Shown piece after piece: positions 29,270 to 36,928 of a stretch of DNA of 64,000 nucleotides (its first letter is position 1; each line of letters opens with the position of its first letter). The DNA comes from Comamonas_C sp026954015. GTDB lineage: Bacteria > Pseudomonadota > Gammaproteobacteria > Burkholderiales > Burkholderiaceae_C. The DNA lies in contig JAPSFS010000008.1 of NCBI GenBank assembly GCA_035063785.1, positions 121,678 through 185,677 on the forward strand, given 5' to 3'. The translations under genes and the position numbers were made by a program. The notes under the pieces are model-generated. The model worked only from the letters and a program-made list of their open reading frames with translations, ran no database searches and was not told the origin of the DNA.

Positions 29270-30544
29270 ATGTGCAAGACCGATGAGACCCAGCTCGCGC
29301 TGCTCGCACGCCCGGCGCCGATCGCCACGCCGGTTGCCGGCCCGCAGATCAGCCCCACGCCGACACCCCGCGGGTCGCGGCGCACGCGTTTGTGGGAGCT
29401 CGACACCCACGCCCACTGCCCCGTCGTCGGCGTCTGCCTGCCGATCGGGGTGCTGCGCAAGCTCGTGGACAAGGCGCTGGGCGGCCAGGCGGTCGCGGAC
29501 GACTACGAGCTGCACTGTGGCGCGGTGGCCGACTGCAAGCACCGCGGCGCGATCGCCGAAGCAGTGCAGCGCGAACTCGACCGGCGCTACGCGCTCGCGC
29601 TCAAGGCCGCCGCGCGCCTGAAAACGACGGATGCGCTGGCCGCGTGGTGGTCGCAGGCGCTGCGCGCGCAGGACATCGCGGGCCCGTTCTGGGCCACGCT
29701 GACCCACCCGCGCTGCACCCCCGGGCTGGCGAAACAGGCCGAGGGCGAGGTGCACATGCTGCAGCACCAGGTCGGCGCCGCCACACGCGCCGACCACGAG
29801 CAGCTGCAGACGCTGCGCGCCAAGGTGGGCGCGCTCACCGGCGAGCTCGCCGCCGCCGCGCAGCACGCGCACCGCCAGGCGCAGGAGCATGCGCGCCGCA
29901 CCGAGGCGCTGGAGGCCACCATCCTGCAACTGCGCGCGCGGCTGATGGCGCGCGAGACCGCGATGGCCACGCTGCAAACGCTGGAGGCCGCCGCGCCCGA
30001 TCTGCGCAGCCGCATGGAACTCACGCGCGAGGTGGAGCAACTGCACCGGCTGTGCAGCGAGCAGCAGCGCGCGCTGCTGCAATCGCAGGAAGAGGCGCAG
30101 CGCCAGCGCTGCCGCGCAAACGAACTGCACGATGCCTTGCAGCGCACCCCGCCACGGAGCAGCGAGACGCTGCCCACGGACGGCGCCGATGCGCATGCGC
30201 TCACCGGCGCCGTGGGCGAGCGCGCCGTGCTCTGCGTGGGCGGGCGCCCCGCCAGCGTGCCGATCTACCGCCAGTTGATCGAGCAGACCGGCGGCAGCTT
30301 TCTGCACCACGACGGGGGCGAGGAGGACAACCCCGCGCGGCTCGACGCGACGCTGGCCGCCGCCGATCTCGTGATCTGCCAGACCGGCTGCATCAGCCAC
30401 GCGGCCTACTGGCGCGTGAAGGACCACTGCAAGCGCACCGGCAAGCGCTGCATCTTCGTCGAAAGCCCGAGCAGCACCGGGCTCAAGCGCGCGCTGCTGA
30501 CGCTCGCGCCCGCCGGCGCGGACGGCGCCGTCAATGCGGCCTGA
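29270..30544 (+). CDS. DUF2325 domain protein, iron-regulated by inference
   Basis: The 424-residue protein has three parts: an N-terminal domain (about 1-150) with His/Cys residues (DTHAHCPVVGVCLPIG, ELHCGAVADCKHRG), a long coiled-coil-like Ala/Gln/Arg region (about 165-295), and a C-terminal DUF2325 domain (about 320-415) with VLCVGGRPASVPIYRQLIE, DLVICQTGCISHAAY and KRCIFVES. No enzymatic role is known to me. The ATG has GGAG 7 bases upstream. A strong Fur box and promoter lie 150 bases upstream, with a leader hairpin at 29220-29244. The next gene follows after 30 bases and is probably in the same operon. Confidence 0.85.
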   Translation: MCKTDETQLALLARPAPIATPVAGPQISPTPTPRGSRRTRLWELDTHAHCPVVGVCLPIGVLRKLVDKALGGQAVADDYELHCGAVADCKHRGAIAEAVQRELDRRYALALKAAARLKTTDALAAWWSQALRAQDIAGPFWATLTHPRCTPGLAKQAEGEVHMLQHQVGAATRADHEQLQTLRAKVGALTGELAAAAQHAHRQAQEHARRTEALEATILQLRARLMARETAMATLQTLEAAAPDLRSRMELTREVEQLHRLCSEQQRALLQSQEEAQRQRCRANELHDALQRTPPRSSETLPTDGADAHALTGAVGERAVLCVGGRPASVPIYRQLIEQTGGSFLHHDGGEEDNPARLDATLAAADLVICQTGCISHAAYWRVKDHCKRTGKRCIFVESPSSTGLKRALLTLAPAGADGAVNAA

Positions 30545-30574
30545 GCACGCGCCGCCCCAACCAGCACCTCTTAC

Positions 30575-30988
30575 ATGAAAGACCCTGCCGTGACCCAGCA
30601 CCCCCCGCAAAACGACGACGAGGCGCTGCTTGCGCTGTGGGACCGCGTCGGCATCACCGTGCGCTGCGGCTACCACCCGTTCTGCCCCTGCCCGGCGCGC
30701 ATGTACCTCGAATTCACCTGCCGCGTGGCGCTGCGCGGGCTGCGCACCGAAGCGGTGGCGCAGCGGCGCGCGCTCGAGGTGCTGCTGCAGACCGCGCGCG
30801 ACGAAGCGCTGCCCACGTACTGGCGCCAGGTGTGCCTGGAGTACGCGCAGCTTGCGCTGACGCGGCTTGCCGACCTGCTGCGGCACAGCGACCCGGTGGC
30901 GCTCGAAGCCATCCACGGCGCGGTCCGGCAGGCGCGGGACCTCGTGTGCGCCGCCCGCGCCGACGGCCCGCACGCCGAGCCGCTGTAG
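30575..30988 (+). CDS. Conserved-looking protein of unknown function in a Fur-controlled operon
   Basis: I do not recognise this 137-residue protein. It is helix-rich, with a Cys cluster near the start (VRCGYHPFCPCPARMYLEF) and then CRVALRGLRTEAVAQRRALE and QVCLEYAQLALTRLADLL. The CxxxxxCxC pattern could bind a metal or iron-sulphur cluster. It follows the DUF2325 gene by 30 bases with no terminator between, so it probably shares its Fur-regulated promoter. A role in iron homeostasis is inferred only from this context. Confidence 0.72.
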   Translation: MKDPAVTQHPPQNDDEALLALWDRVGITVRCGYHPFCPCPARMYLEFTCRVALRGLRTEAVAQRRALEVLLQTARDEALPTYWRQVCLEYAQLALTRLADLLRHSDPVALEAIHGAVRQARDLVCAARADGPHAEPL

Positions 30989-31063
30989 TAGCGGGTTAAC
31001 ACCCGCGCCGCGCGCCTGCCGCCCACAATGGCCGCCATCCGAATCACCGACAAGGAGACAGAC

Positions 31064-31645
31064 ATGGCAGGCAAGAAAATCTTGATGATCTGCGGCGACT
31101 ACGGCGAGGACTATGAAACCATGGTCCCCTTCCAGACGCTGCTGGCCGTGGGCCACCAGGTGCACGCCGTCTGCCCCGGCAAGAAGGCGGGCGAGCAGAT
31201 CAAAACGGCCATCCACGACTTCGAAGGCGCGCAGACCTACAGCGAAAAGCCCGGCCACAACTTCACGCTCAATGCCACGTTCGCCGACATCCAGGCGCAG
31301 GACTATGACGCGCTGGTGATCCCCGGCGGGCGCGGCCCCGAATATCTGCGCAACGACGCCGCCGTGTGCACCGCCGTGCGCCACTTCTTCGACGCGGGCA
31401 AGCCCGTGGCCTCCGTCTGCCACGGCGCGCAACTGCTGGCGGGCGCGGGCGTGCTCAAGGGCCGCACCTGCTCGGCCTACCCGGCCTGCCGCGCCGAGGT
31501 GGAGCTGGCCGGCGGGCACTACGCCGAGATCGCCGTCGATCAGGCGCACACCGAGGGCAACCTGGTCAGCGCGCCCGCCTGGCCCGCCCATCCGGCCTGG
31601 ATGGCGCAGTTCCTGGCGCTGCTGGGAACGCGCATCGCCTTGTGA
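31064..31645 (+). CDS. DJ-1/PfpI-family protein
   Basis: The 193-residue protein has the DJ-1/PfpI fold, with the nucleophile elbow ASVCHGAQLL (Cys 119, His 120) and the early acidic loop GDYGEDYE. Members act as proteases, glyoxalases or deglycases, or as chaperones; the specific reaction cannot be assigned. The ATG at 31064 has AAGGAGA 6 bases upstream. The gene is followed by a copy of the dispersed repeat. Confidence 0.9.
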   Translation: MAGKKILMICGDYGEDYETMVPFQTLLAVGHQVHAVCPGKKAGEQIKTAIHDFEGAQTYSEKPGHNFTLNATFADIQAQDYDALVIPGGRGPEYLRNDAAVCTAVRHFFDAGKPVASVCHGAQLLAGAGVLKGRTCSAYPACRAEVELAGGHYAEIAVDQAHTEGNLVSAPAWPAHPAWMAQFLALLGTRIAL

Positions 31646-31654
31646 TCGAAACGG

Positions 31655-31700
31655 CCTGCAGCGCCCGTCCAGCAAGCGCCGGAAGCTATCGCTTCGATAT
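31655..31700. repeat. Palindromic repeat copy (intergenic)
   Basis: GCAGCGCCCGTCCAGCAAGC then GCCGGAAGCTATCGCTTCGA: diverged arms with the AGCTATCG flank. It lies between the DJ-1-like gene and the ribbon-helix-helix gene. Confidence 0.55.
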
Positions 31701-31775
31701 CTCCCGCCGCAGCTTGACGGCGCGCGCGGCGGGCCGCACCATGGCCGCTGTTGCGTGCCTCTGGAGGAATGTGCC

Positions 31776-32129
31776 GTGTGCCAGGTTTTCATCAGCGCCG
31801 ACCCCATGCTCTACGACAGCCGCTCGCGCTCGGTGCGCCTGCACGGGGTCGCCACCAGCATCCGGCTGGAGAACATGTTCTGGCAGGTGCTGCAGGAGAT
31901 CGCCGAGCGCGACGGCTACAGCGTGCCGCAGTTGTGCACCCGGCTCTACGACGAGCTCGTGGCCAAGCACGGCGCGGTGGACAACTTCAGCTCCTTCCTG
32001 CGCGTGTGCTGCACGCGCTACCTGGCGCTGCAGCTGTCGGGCGAGGTGCCGCGCGATGCGCGCATTCCCATCCGCTCGATCACGCTGGGCGCGGCGGCCC
32101 ACCTGGGCGCCCCGGCGCTGGCGCACTGA
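31776..32129 (+). CDS. Ribbon-helix-helix domain protein (RHH_4-like)
   Basis: The 117-residue protein reads MCQVFISADPMLYDSRSRSV and then RLHGVATSIRLENMFWQVLQ, the pattern of a family of small proteins with an N-terminal ribbon-helix-helix (SIRLENMFWQVLQEIAERDG) that probably bind DNA. I start it at GTG 31776, which has GGAGG 8 bases upstream; an upstream GTG at 31755 has no such site. Target genes are unknown. It precedes purE by 61 bases on the same strand. Confidence 0.82.
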   Translation: MCQVFISADPMLYDSRSRSVRLHGVATSIRLENMFWQVLQEIAERDGYSVPQLCTRLYDELVAKHGAVDNFSSFLRVCCTRYLALQLSGEVPRDARIPIRSITLGAAAHLGAPALAH

Positions 32130-32190
32130 GCGCGGCCGGCAAACGTAAAATCGGCGGTTTCCCCAGCGGGCGCGCCCAGCGCTCAGACAC

Positions 32191-32688
32191 ATGCACCCCA
32201 TCCAGATCGGCGTGGTCATGGGCTCTTCCAGCGACTGGGAGACCCTGCGGCACGCGGTCGCCATCCTTGAGGAGTTCGATGTCGCGCACGAGACGCGCGT
32301 GGTCTCGGCGCACCGCATGCCCGACGACCTGTTCGCCTACGCCGAAACCGCGCTCGGGCGCGGCCTGAAGGCGATCATCGCGGGCGCCGGGGGCGCGGCG
32401 CACCTGCCGGGCATGCTTGCGGCCAAGACCACGGTGCCGGTGCTCGGCGTGCCGGTCGCCAGCCGCCACCTGCAGGGCGTGGATTCGTTGTACTCCATCG
32501 TGCAGATGCCCAGGGGCGTGCCCGTGGCCACGTTCGCCATCGGCGCGGCAGGTGCGGCCAATGCGGCCCTGTTCGCGGTGGCAATGCTGGCCCACGCGCG
32601 CCCGTCGCTGCGCGAACAACTCGACGCCTTTCGCGCGCAGCAGACCGAGGCGGCGCGCGCGATGCAACTGCCGCCCGCCGCGCCATGA
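32191..32688 (+). CDS. purE: N5-carboxyaminoimidazole ribonucleotide mutase
   Basis: Converts N5-CAIR to CAIR in purine synthesis. The 165-residue class I PurE has GVVMGSSSDWETL near residue 8, SAHRMPD with His 41, and AGAGGAAHLPGMLA. Its stop overlaps the purK start by 4 bases (ATGA at 32685), so the two are coupled, as expected for successive enzymes. Confidence 0.97.
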   Translation: MHPIQIGVVMGSSSDWETLRHAVAILEEFDVAHETRVVSAHRMPDDLFAYAETALGRGLKAIIAGAGGAAHLPGMLAAKTTVPVLGVPVASRHLQGVDSLYSIVQMPRGVPVATFAIGAAGAANAALFAVAMLAHARPSLREQLDAFRAQQTEAARAMQLPPAAP

Positions 32689-33848
32689 CGGGCGGCGCGA
32701 TCCTGCCCGGCGCGACGCTGGGCGTGCTCGGCGGCGGGCAGCTCGGGCGCATGTTCGTGCACGCGGCGCAGGCCATGGGCTATTTCACCGCGGTGCTCGA
32801 CCCGGACGAGACCAGCCCCGCCGGGCGCGTGAGCCATATCCATCTGCGCACCGGCTACGACGACGCGGCGGGCCTGGCGGCGCTCGCGCGCCTGTGCGCC
32901 GCCGTCACCACCGAATTCGAGAACGTGCCCGCGCTCGCACTGCAGACGCTGGCCGGGCACATCCGCGTCTCGCCCGGGGCCGACGCCGTGGCGGTGGCGC
33001 AGCACCGCGCGCGCGAGAAGGCGCACTTCGTGCACTGCGGCGTGCCGGTGGCGCCGCACGCGGTGATCCAAACGCCCGAGCAGCTCGCGGCCGTGGGCGC
33101 CGAGCTGCTGCCCGGCATCCTCAAGACCGCGACGCTGGGCTACGACGGCAAGGGGCAGGCGCGCGTCGGCACGCGCGCGGAACTCGCCGCCGCGTGGGAG
33201 CGGTTCGCGCGCGTGCCCTGCGTGCTCGAACAGCAACTGGCACTGGCGTTCGAATGCTCGGTGGTGCTCGCGCGCGGGCAGGATGGCGCCGTGGTGAGCC
33301 TGCCGGTGCAGCGCAACCTGCACCGCGCGGGCCTCCTCGCGGTGACCGAAGTTCATGAACAAAATATGCCTCCAGCACTTGCCCAGCAAGCGCTGGCAGC
33401 TTCCATATCCATAGCGAACGGGCTCGGCTACGTCGGCGTGCTCTGCGTGGAATTCTTCGTGCTTGAGGACGGCCGCCTCGTGGTCAACGAGATCGCGCCG
33501 CGCCCGCACAACAGCGGGCACTGGAGCATCGACGGCGCGGACGTCTCGCAGTTCGAGCTGCAGGTGCGCGCGATGACCGGCCTGCCGCTCACCATGCCGC
33601 GCCAGCACAGCCCCGCCGTCATGCTCAACCTGCTGGGCGACCTGTGGTTCGCGCACGGCGACGCGCCCGCCGCGCCGCGCTGGGACGCGCTGCTGCGGCT
33701 ACCCGGCTGCCACCTGCACCTGTACGGCAAGCTCGAGGCGCGGCGCGGGCGCAAGATGGGGCACCTCACGGTGACCGGCGCCACGCCCGAGGCGGCGCGC
33801 GCCACCGCGCTGCAGGCCGCGGCGCTGCTCGGCATCGCGCCGTTCTGA
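32685..33848 (+). CDS. purK: N5-carboxyaminoimidazole ribonucleotide synthase
   Basis: ATP-grasp enzyme that carboxylates AIR to N5-CAIR, the substrate of PurE. The 387-residue protein has GVLGGGQLGRMFVHAA at its start, LKTATLGYDGKGQ in the ATP-grasp region and VGVLCVEFFVLEDGRLVVNE and RPHNSGHWS further on. Within the ATP-grasp fold, near residues 225-245, a copy of the dispersed repeat encodes MPPALAQQALAASIS, immediately before the conserved YVGVL strand, in a segment that is helical in homologues. The gene looks intact, so the enzyme evidently tolerates this. It overlaps purE; sua5 follows after 3 bases. Confidence 0.96.
   Translation: MTGGAILPGATLGVLGGGQLGRMFVHAAQAMGYFTAVLDPDETSPAGRVSHIHLRTGYDDAAGLAALARLCAAVTTEFENVPALALQTLAGHIRVSPGADAVAVAQHRAREKAHFVHCGVPVAPHAVIQTPEQLAAVGAELLPGILKTATLGYDGKGQARVGTRAELAAAWERFARVPCVLEQQLALAFECSVVLARGQDGAVVSLPVQRNLHRAGLLAVTEVHEQNMPPALAQQALAASISIANGLGYVGVLCVEFFVLEDGRLVVNEIAPRPHNSGHWSIDGADVSQFELQVRAMTGLPLTMPRQHSPAVMLNLLGDLWFAHGDAPAAPRWDALLRLPGCHLHLYGKLEARRGRKMGHLTVTGATPEAARATALQAAALLGIAPF
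33353..33415 (+). repeat. Palindromic repeat copy inside purK
   Basis: CCAGCACTTGCCCAGCAAGC then GCTGGCAGCTTCCATATCC. Arms CCAGCACTTG and CAAGCGCTGG around CCCAG, with the GCAGCTTCCATAT flank. Read in the same frame as the uvrA and mccB copies (PPALAQQALAA), although on the plus strand of the window. Confidence 0.75.
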
Positions 33849-33851
33849 GCC

Positions 33852-34853
33852 ATGGTGCTCGACGGCACGCAAGAGGCCTCGGTGCAGGCGGCTGTTGCCA
33901 CGCTGGCGGCGGGCGGCCTGATCGGCCTGCCGACCGAGACGGTCTATGGCCTGGCGGCCCATGCGGACGACGACGCGGCCGTCGCCGCCATCTTCACCAC
34001 CAAGGGCCGCCCCGCCAACCACCCGCTGATCGTGCACGTGGCGGGCCGCGCGCAGGTGGCGCACTACGCACGCGCGGTGCCGGGCTTCGCCGAACGGCTC
34101 ATGGCCGCGTTCTGGCCGGGGCCGCTCACGTTGATCCTGCCGCGCCGCGAAGGCGCTGCGCGCGCCGCCACCGGCGGGCAGGCGAGCGTGGGACTGCGCT
34201 GCCCCTCGCACCCGGTGGCACAGCAGGTGCTGGCCGCCTGCGCCGCGCACGAGCCGCCGATGCTGGGCCTGGCCGCGCCCAGCGCCAACCGCTTCGGGCG
34301 CGTGAGCCCGACGACCGCGCAGCACGTGCGGGGTGAATTCGGCGACGCGCTGCTGGTGCTCGACGGCGGCGCGTGCAGCGTCGGCATCGAATCGACCATC
34401 GTGGACTGCACGCGCGGGCAGCCCGTGCTGCTGCGCCCCGGCGTGCTCACGCGCGACGCGCTGGCGCGGGCCTGCGGACAACGCGTACTCCTGAAAGAAG
34501 AGCTTCCTGCGCTGGAACCACGGGCGTCAGGCACGCTTTTGATGCATTACGCGCCGAATGCGCCCGTGCGGCTGATGGACGCCAGTCAACTCCAGGCCGG
34601 CCTCACGATCCTGGGCGCCGACGCGGCGCACATCGCGGTGTACGCACGCACGCCGCTGCGCGCCGTGTCGGCGCGCGTGCTGCTGCGGCGCATGCCGGAC
34701 GACGCGGCCGCCGCCGCGCACGAGCTGTTCGCCCAGCTGCGCGCGTTCGACGGCGCCGGCGCACGCCTCATCTGGGTGGAGACCCCGCCCGCCGACCCCG
34801 CCTGGGACGGCGTGCGCGACCGCCTGCAGCGCGCGGCGGCCGCACACCCTTGA
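33852..34853 (+). CDS. L-threonylcarbamoyladenylate synthase (Sua5 type)
   Basis: Makes threonylcarbamoyl-AMP from threonine, bicarbonate and ATP, the first step of the tRNA t6A37 modification. The YrdC domain (residues 1-200) shows LPTETVYGLAAHAD, KGRPANHPLIVHV, the SVGLRCPSHPVA loop and SANRFGRVSPTTA. The further 130 residues (from about 205), with MHYAPNAPVRLM, are the Sua5 C-terminal domain, so the long Sua5 form rather than short TsaC. It starts 3 bases after purK, suggesting co-expression with purE-purK. Confidence 0.94.
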   Translation: MVLDGTQEASVQAAVATLAAGGLIGLPTETVYGLAAHADDDAAVAAIFTTKGRPANHPLIVHVAGRAQVAHYARAVPGFAERLMAAFWPGPLTLILPRREGAARAATGGQASVGLRCPSHPVAQQVLAACAAHEPPMLGLAAPSANRFGRVSPTTAQHVRGEFGDALLVLDGGACSVGIESTIVDCTRGQPVLLRPGVLTRDALARACGQRVLLKEELPALEPRASGTLLMHYAPNAPVRLMDASQLQAGLTILGADAAHIAVYARTPLRAVSARVLLRRMPDDAAAAAHELFAQLRAFDGAGARLIWVETPPADPAWDGVRDRLQRAAAAHP

Positions 34854-34891
34854 CTTACACTCGACCGCCACTTCTACGGAGAATTTCCACC

Positions 34892-35866
34892 ATGGCAGCA
34901 CTATGGATGCGCCGCGCCCTGATCGTCGTCGCCTGCGCTTGGAGCGCCTGGCTCGCGGGCTGCGGCTCCAGCGTCGAATCGGCCTTCGCGCCCACGCGCG
35001 CGATCGCGTTCGGCGACAGCGTGGCCTACCTGGGCGACGCTGCCGGGATGGGCCGCTACACCGTCGATGACGGCAGCGTGAACAACTGGACGCTCACCGT
35101 GGCGCAAAACTACGGGCTCACGCTCGCCTCCACCGCCGCCGGAGGCCTGAGCTACGCGCACGGCAACGCGCGCATCAGCGCCACGCCCGATGCCGCGGGC
35201 AACCCCGCCACCCCCACGGTCACGCAGCAGATCGACACCTTCCTTGCCACGCAGGCCGCCACGCCCGGCGATCTGGTGCTGATCAGCGCCGGGACGGGCG
35301 ACCTGATCGCCGGCATGGCGCAGGTGCAGGCCGGCACGCTGACGCCGGACGCCTACGTCGCGCAGGCGGCGCAGGCGGGCCGGGATCTGGCCGACCAGAT
35401 CCAGCGCCTGTCGGACGCGGGCATGCACGTGGTGGTCAGCGGCGTGTACCGGCTCGGGCGCACGCCGTGGGCGACTGCCATCGGACAGACCGCGCTGCTC
35501 AGCGATGCGAGCCAGGGCGGCGCGAGCAATGCGTTCAACGACGCGCTCAAGGTCAGGCTGCAAAACCTGGGGCTGGGCGCGCGCGTGCGCTACGCGGAAA
35601 TCGCCAACTATGTGAACCCGGTGGACGACGGCACCTACCATCCGGTGCTGCTGGCCAACATGACCGCGCCGGTGTGCAACTCGGTGGACGCGGGCGCGGG
35701 CATCGGCATCGGTGCGGGAGAAGTCAATTCGGCGCTGTGCACCAGCGCCACGCTGGCCGACGCCGATCTGAACGACTACCTGTTCGCCGACAAGGTCTAC
35801 CTCACGCCCGAGGCCAACCGCCTCATCGGCCAGCAGGTCTACGACTTCCTGCGCGACACCTGGTAG
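34892..35866 (+). CDS. SGNH/GDSL-family hydrolase-like lipoprotein
   Basis: The 324-residue exported lipoprotein has a signal ALIVVACAWSAWLAGC with the lipobox Cys, then IAFGDSVAYLGDA, the GDS block I with the putative nucleophile Ser. LVLISAGTGDLIAGM is in the place of block III (GxND), with Asp instead of Asn-Asp. The C-terminal block V, normally DxxH, reads DKVYLTPEANRLIG, with Tyr where the catalytic His is expected. Lipase or esterase activity is therefore uncertain, though the family assignment is good. ACGGAGA lies upstream of the ATG. Its last 28 bases overlap the convergent iclR gene. Confidence 0.8.
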   Translation: MAALWMRRALIVVACAWSAWLAGCGSSVESAFAPTRAIAFGDSVAYLGDAAGMGRYTVDDGSVNNWTLTVAQNYGLTLASTAAGGLSYAHGNARISATPDAAGNPATPTVTQQIDTFLATQAATPGDLVLISAGTGDLIAGMAQVQAGTLTPDAYVAQAAQAGRDLADQIQRLSDAGMHVVVSGVYRLGRTPWATAIGQTALLSDASQGGASNAFNDALKVRLQNLGLGARVRYAEIANYVNPVDDGTYHPVLLANMTAPVCNSVDAGAGIGIGAGEVNSALCTSATLADADLNDYLFADKVYLTPEANRLIGQQVYDFLRDTW

Positions 35867-36684
35867 GCCTGGGCGCCTGCCGCCCCGCCGCCGCTGAACC
35901 CCAGCCGCCGCGAGACGCTCTGCGCATGCGTGCGCAGCAGGCGGCCTGCGGCGCCGTCGATGTCGGCATCGAACACGCCCTGCGGGCCGAACACGGTGAT
36001 GGCCAGCGCGATCTTGCCGTCGGCATCGAACACCGGCGCGCTCAGCGTGTTGATGCCCGGCTGCGGCGTGGACAGCCCCCGGCCCATGCCCGCGGCGCGG
36101 ATTTCGGCGAGCATTGCGCGCACCTCGGGCGCGTCGAACGAGGCCGACGCGCCGCCCACCACGCGGCCGTGCTCGTCCTCGAGCACCGAGCGCACCATCT
36201 TCTCGGGCAGCCAGGCGGCAAACACGCGGCCCGTGATGGTGTTGAACACCGACATCACCGTGCCCACGCGCAGGTTCACGTGCAGCGGGTAGCGCGGCTC
36301 ATCCAGACGCACCACCGTCGGCCCGAGATGCCCCCAGACCGCGAGCGCCACGCTCAGGTCGGCCTCGGTGCACAGCAGCGCCGCCTCCTGGCTCGCCTCG
36401 GTCAGCGCGTCGAGCTGCTGCAGCGCCGCCAGCCCCATCTGCAGCGCCATGGGGCCGAGTTCGTACAGCCCGGTCAGCGGGCTTTGCTTGACCAGCCCCG
36501 CGCTCATGAAGCTCACGAGGTAGGGATGCGCCTTGGCGGGCGGCATGTCGGCCAGGTGCGCCAGCTCCTTGAGCGGCAGCGGCCGACGCTGCTCGGTGAG
36601 CGCCTGCAGCACGCGCACACCCACCTCGATGGACTGGATGCGCCGCTGGCGCTTGGGCGCGCCATCAGCCCCCTGGACGGTCAT
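35839..36684 (-). CDS. IclR-family transcriptional regulator
   Basis: The 281-residue protein has an N-terminal winged helix (residues 15-75: QSIEVGVRVLQALTEQRRPL, PLKELAHLADMPPAKAH) and a C-terminal effector domain with LVKQSPLTGLYELGP and AGMGRGLSTPQPGINTLSAP. IclR proteins commonly control aromatic-acid or glyoxylate pathways. It is the last gene of the cluster DUF2783/FAD monooxygenase/MBL protein on the same strand and probably regulates it. I chose the ATG at 36684; the frame is open further upstream (to 36990) without homology. Confidence 0.9.
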   Translation of the reverse strand: MTVQGADGAPKRQRRIQSIEVGVRVLQALTEQRRPLPLKELAHLADMPPAKAHPYLVSFMSAGLVKQSPLTGLYELGPMALQMGLAALQQLDALTEASQEAALLCTEADLSVALAVWGHLGPTVVRLDEPRYPLHVNLRVGTVMSVFNTITGRVFAAWLPEKMVRSVLEDEHGRVVGGASASFDAPEVRAMLAEIRAAGMGRGLSTPQPGINTLSAPVFDADGKIALAITVFGPQGVFDADIDGAAGRLLRTHAQSVSRRLGFSGGGAAGAQAYQVSRRKS

Positions 36685-36701
36685 GCTGGCGCCGCGCGAG
36701 C

Positions 36702-36926
36702 TCACACGTCCTGCCGCGCGATCTGCATCGCCTCGCGCAGCACCGCGATATCGCCGATGTGGTTGGCCAGCAGCAGGATGAGGCGCGCATTGACCTTGGC
36801 GCTTTGCTCGTCGCTCAGGTCGCGGTGCATCTCGATCAGCGCCTCGTAGAAATCGTCGCCCGGCGTATAGGCATGAAAGTAGCGGCGGCCCGCCTCGCGG
36901 AAGTTCGGTTCGGTGTTCAGGGGCAT
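36702..36926 (-). CDS. DUF2783 small protein
   Basis: The 74-residue protein reads MPLNTEPNFREAGRRYFHAY, then GDDFYEALIEMHRDLSDEQS and ARLILLLANHIGD, which fits DUF2783, a small helical family that accompanies flavin monooxygenases of aromatic catabolism. Its function is unknown; it may be an accessory protein of the adjacent monooxygenase. It starts 2 bases after the monooxygenase stop. Confidence 0.82.
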   Translation of the reverse strand: MPLNTEPNFREAGRRYFHAYTPGDDFYEALIEMHRDLSDEQSAKVNARLILLLANHIGDIAVLREAMQIARQDV

Positions 36927-36928
36927 GC

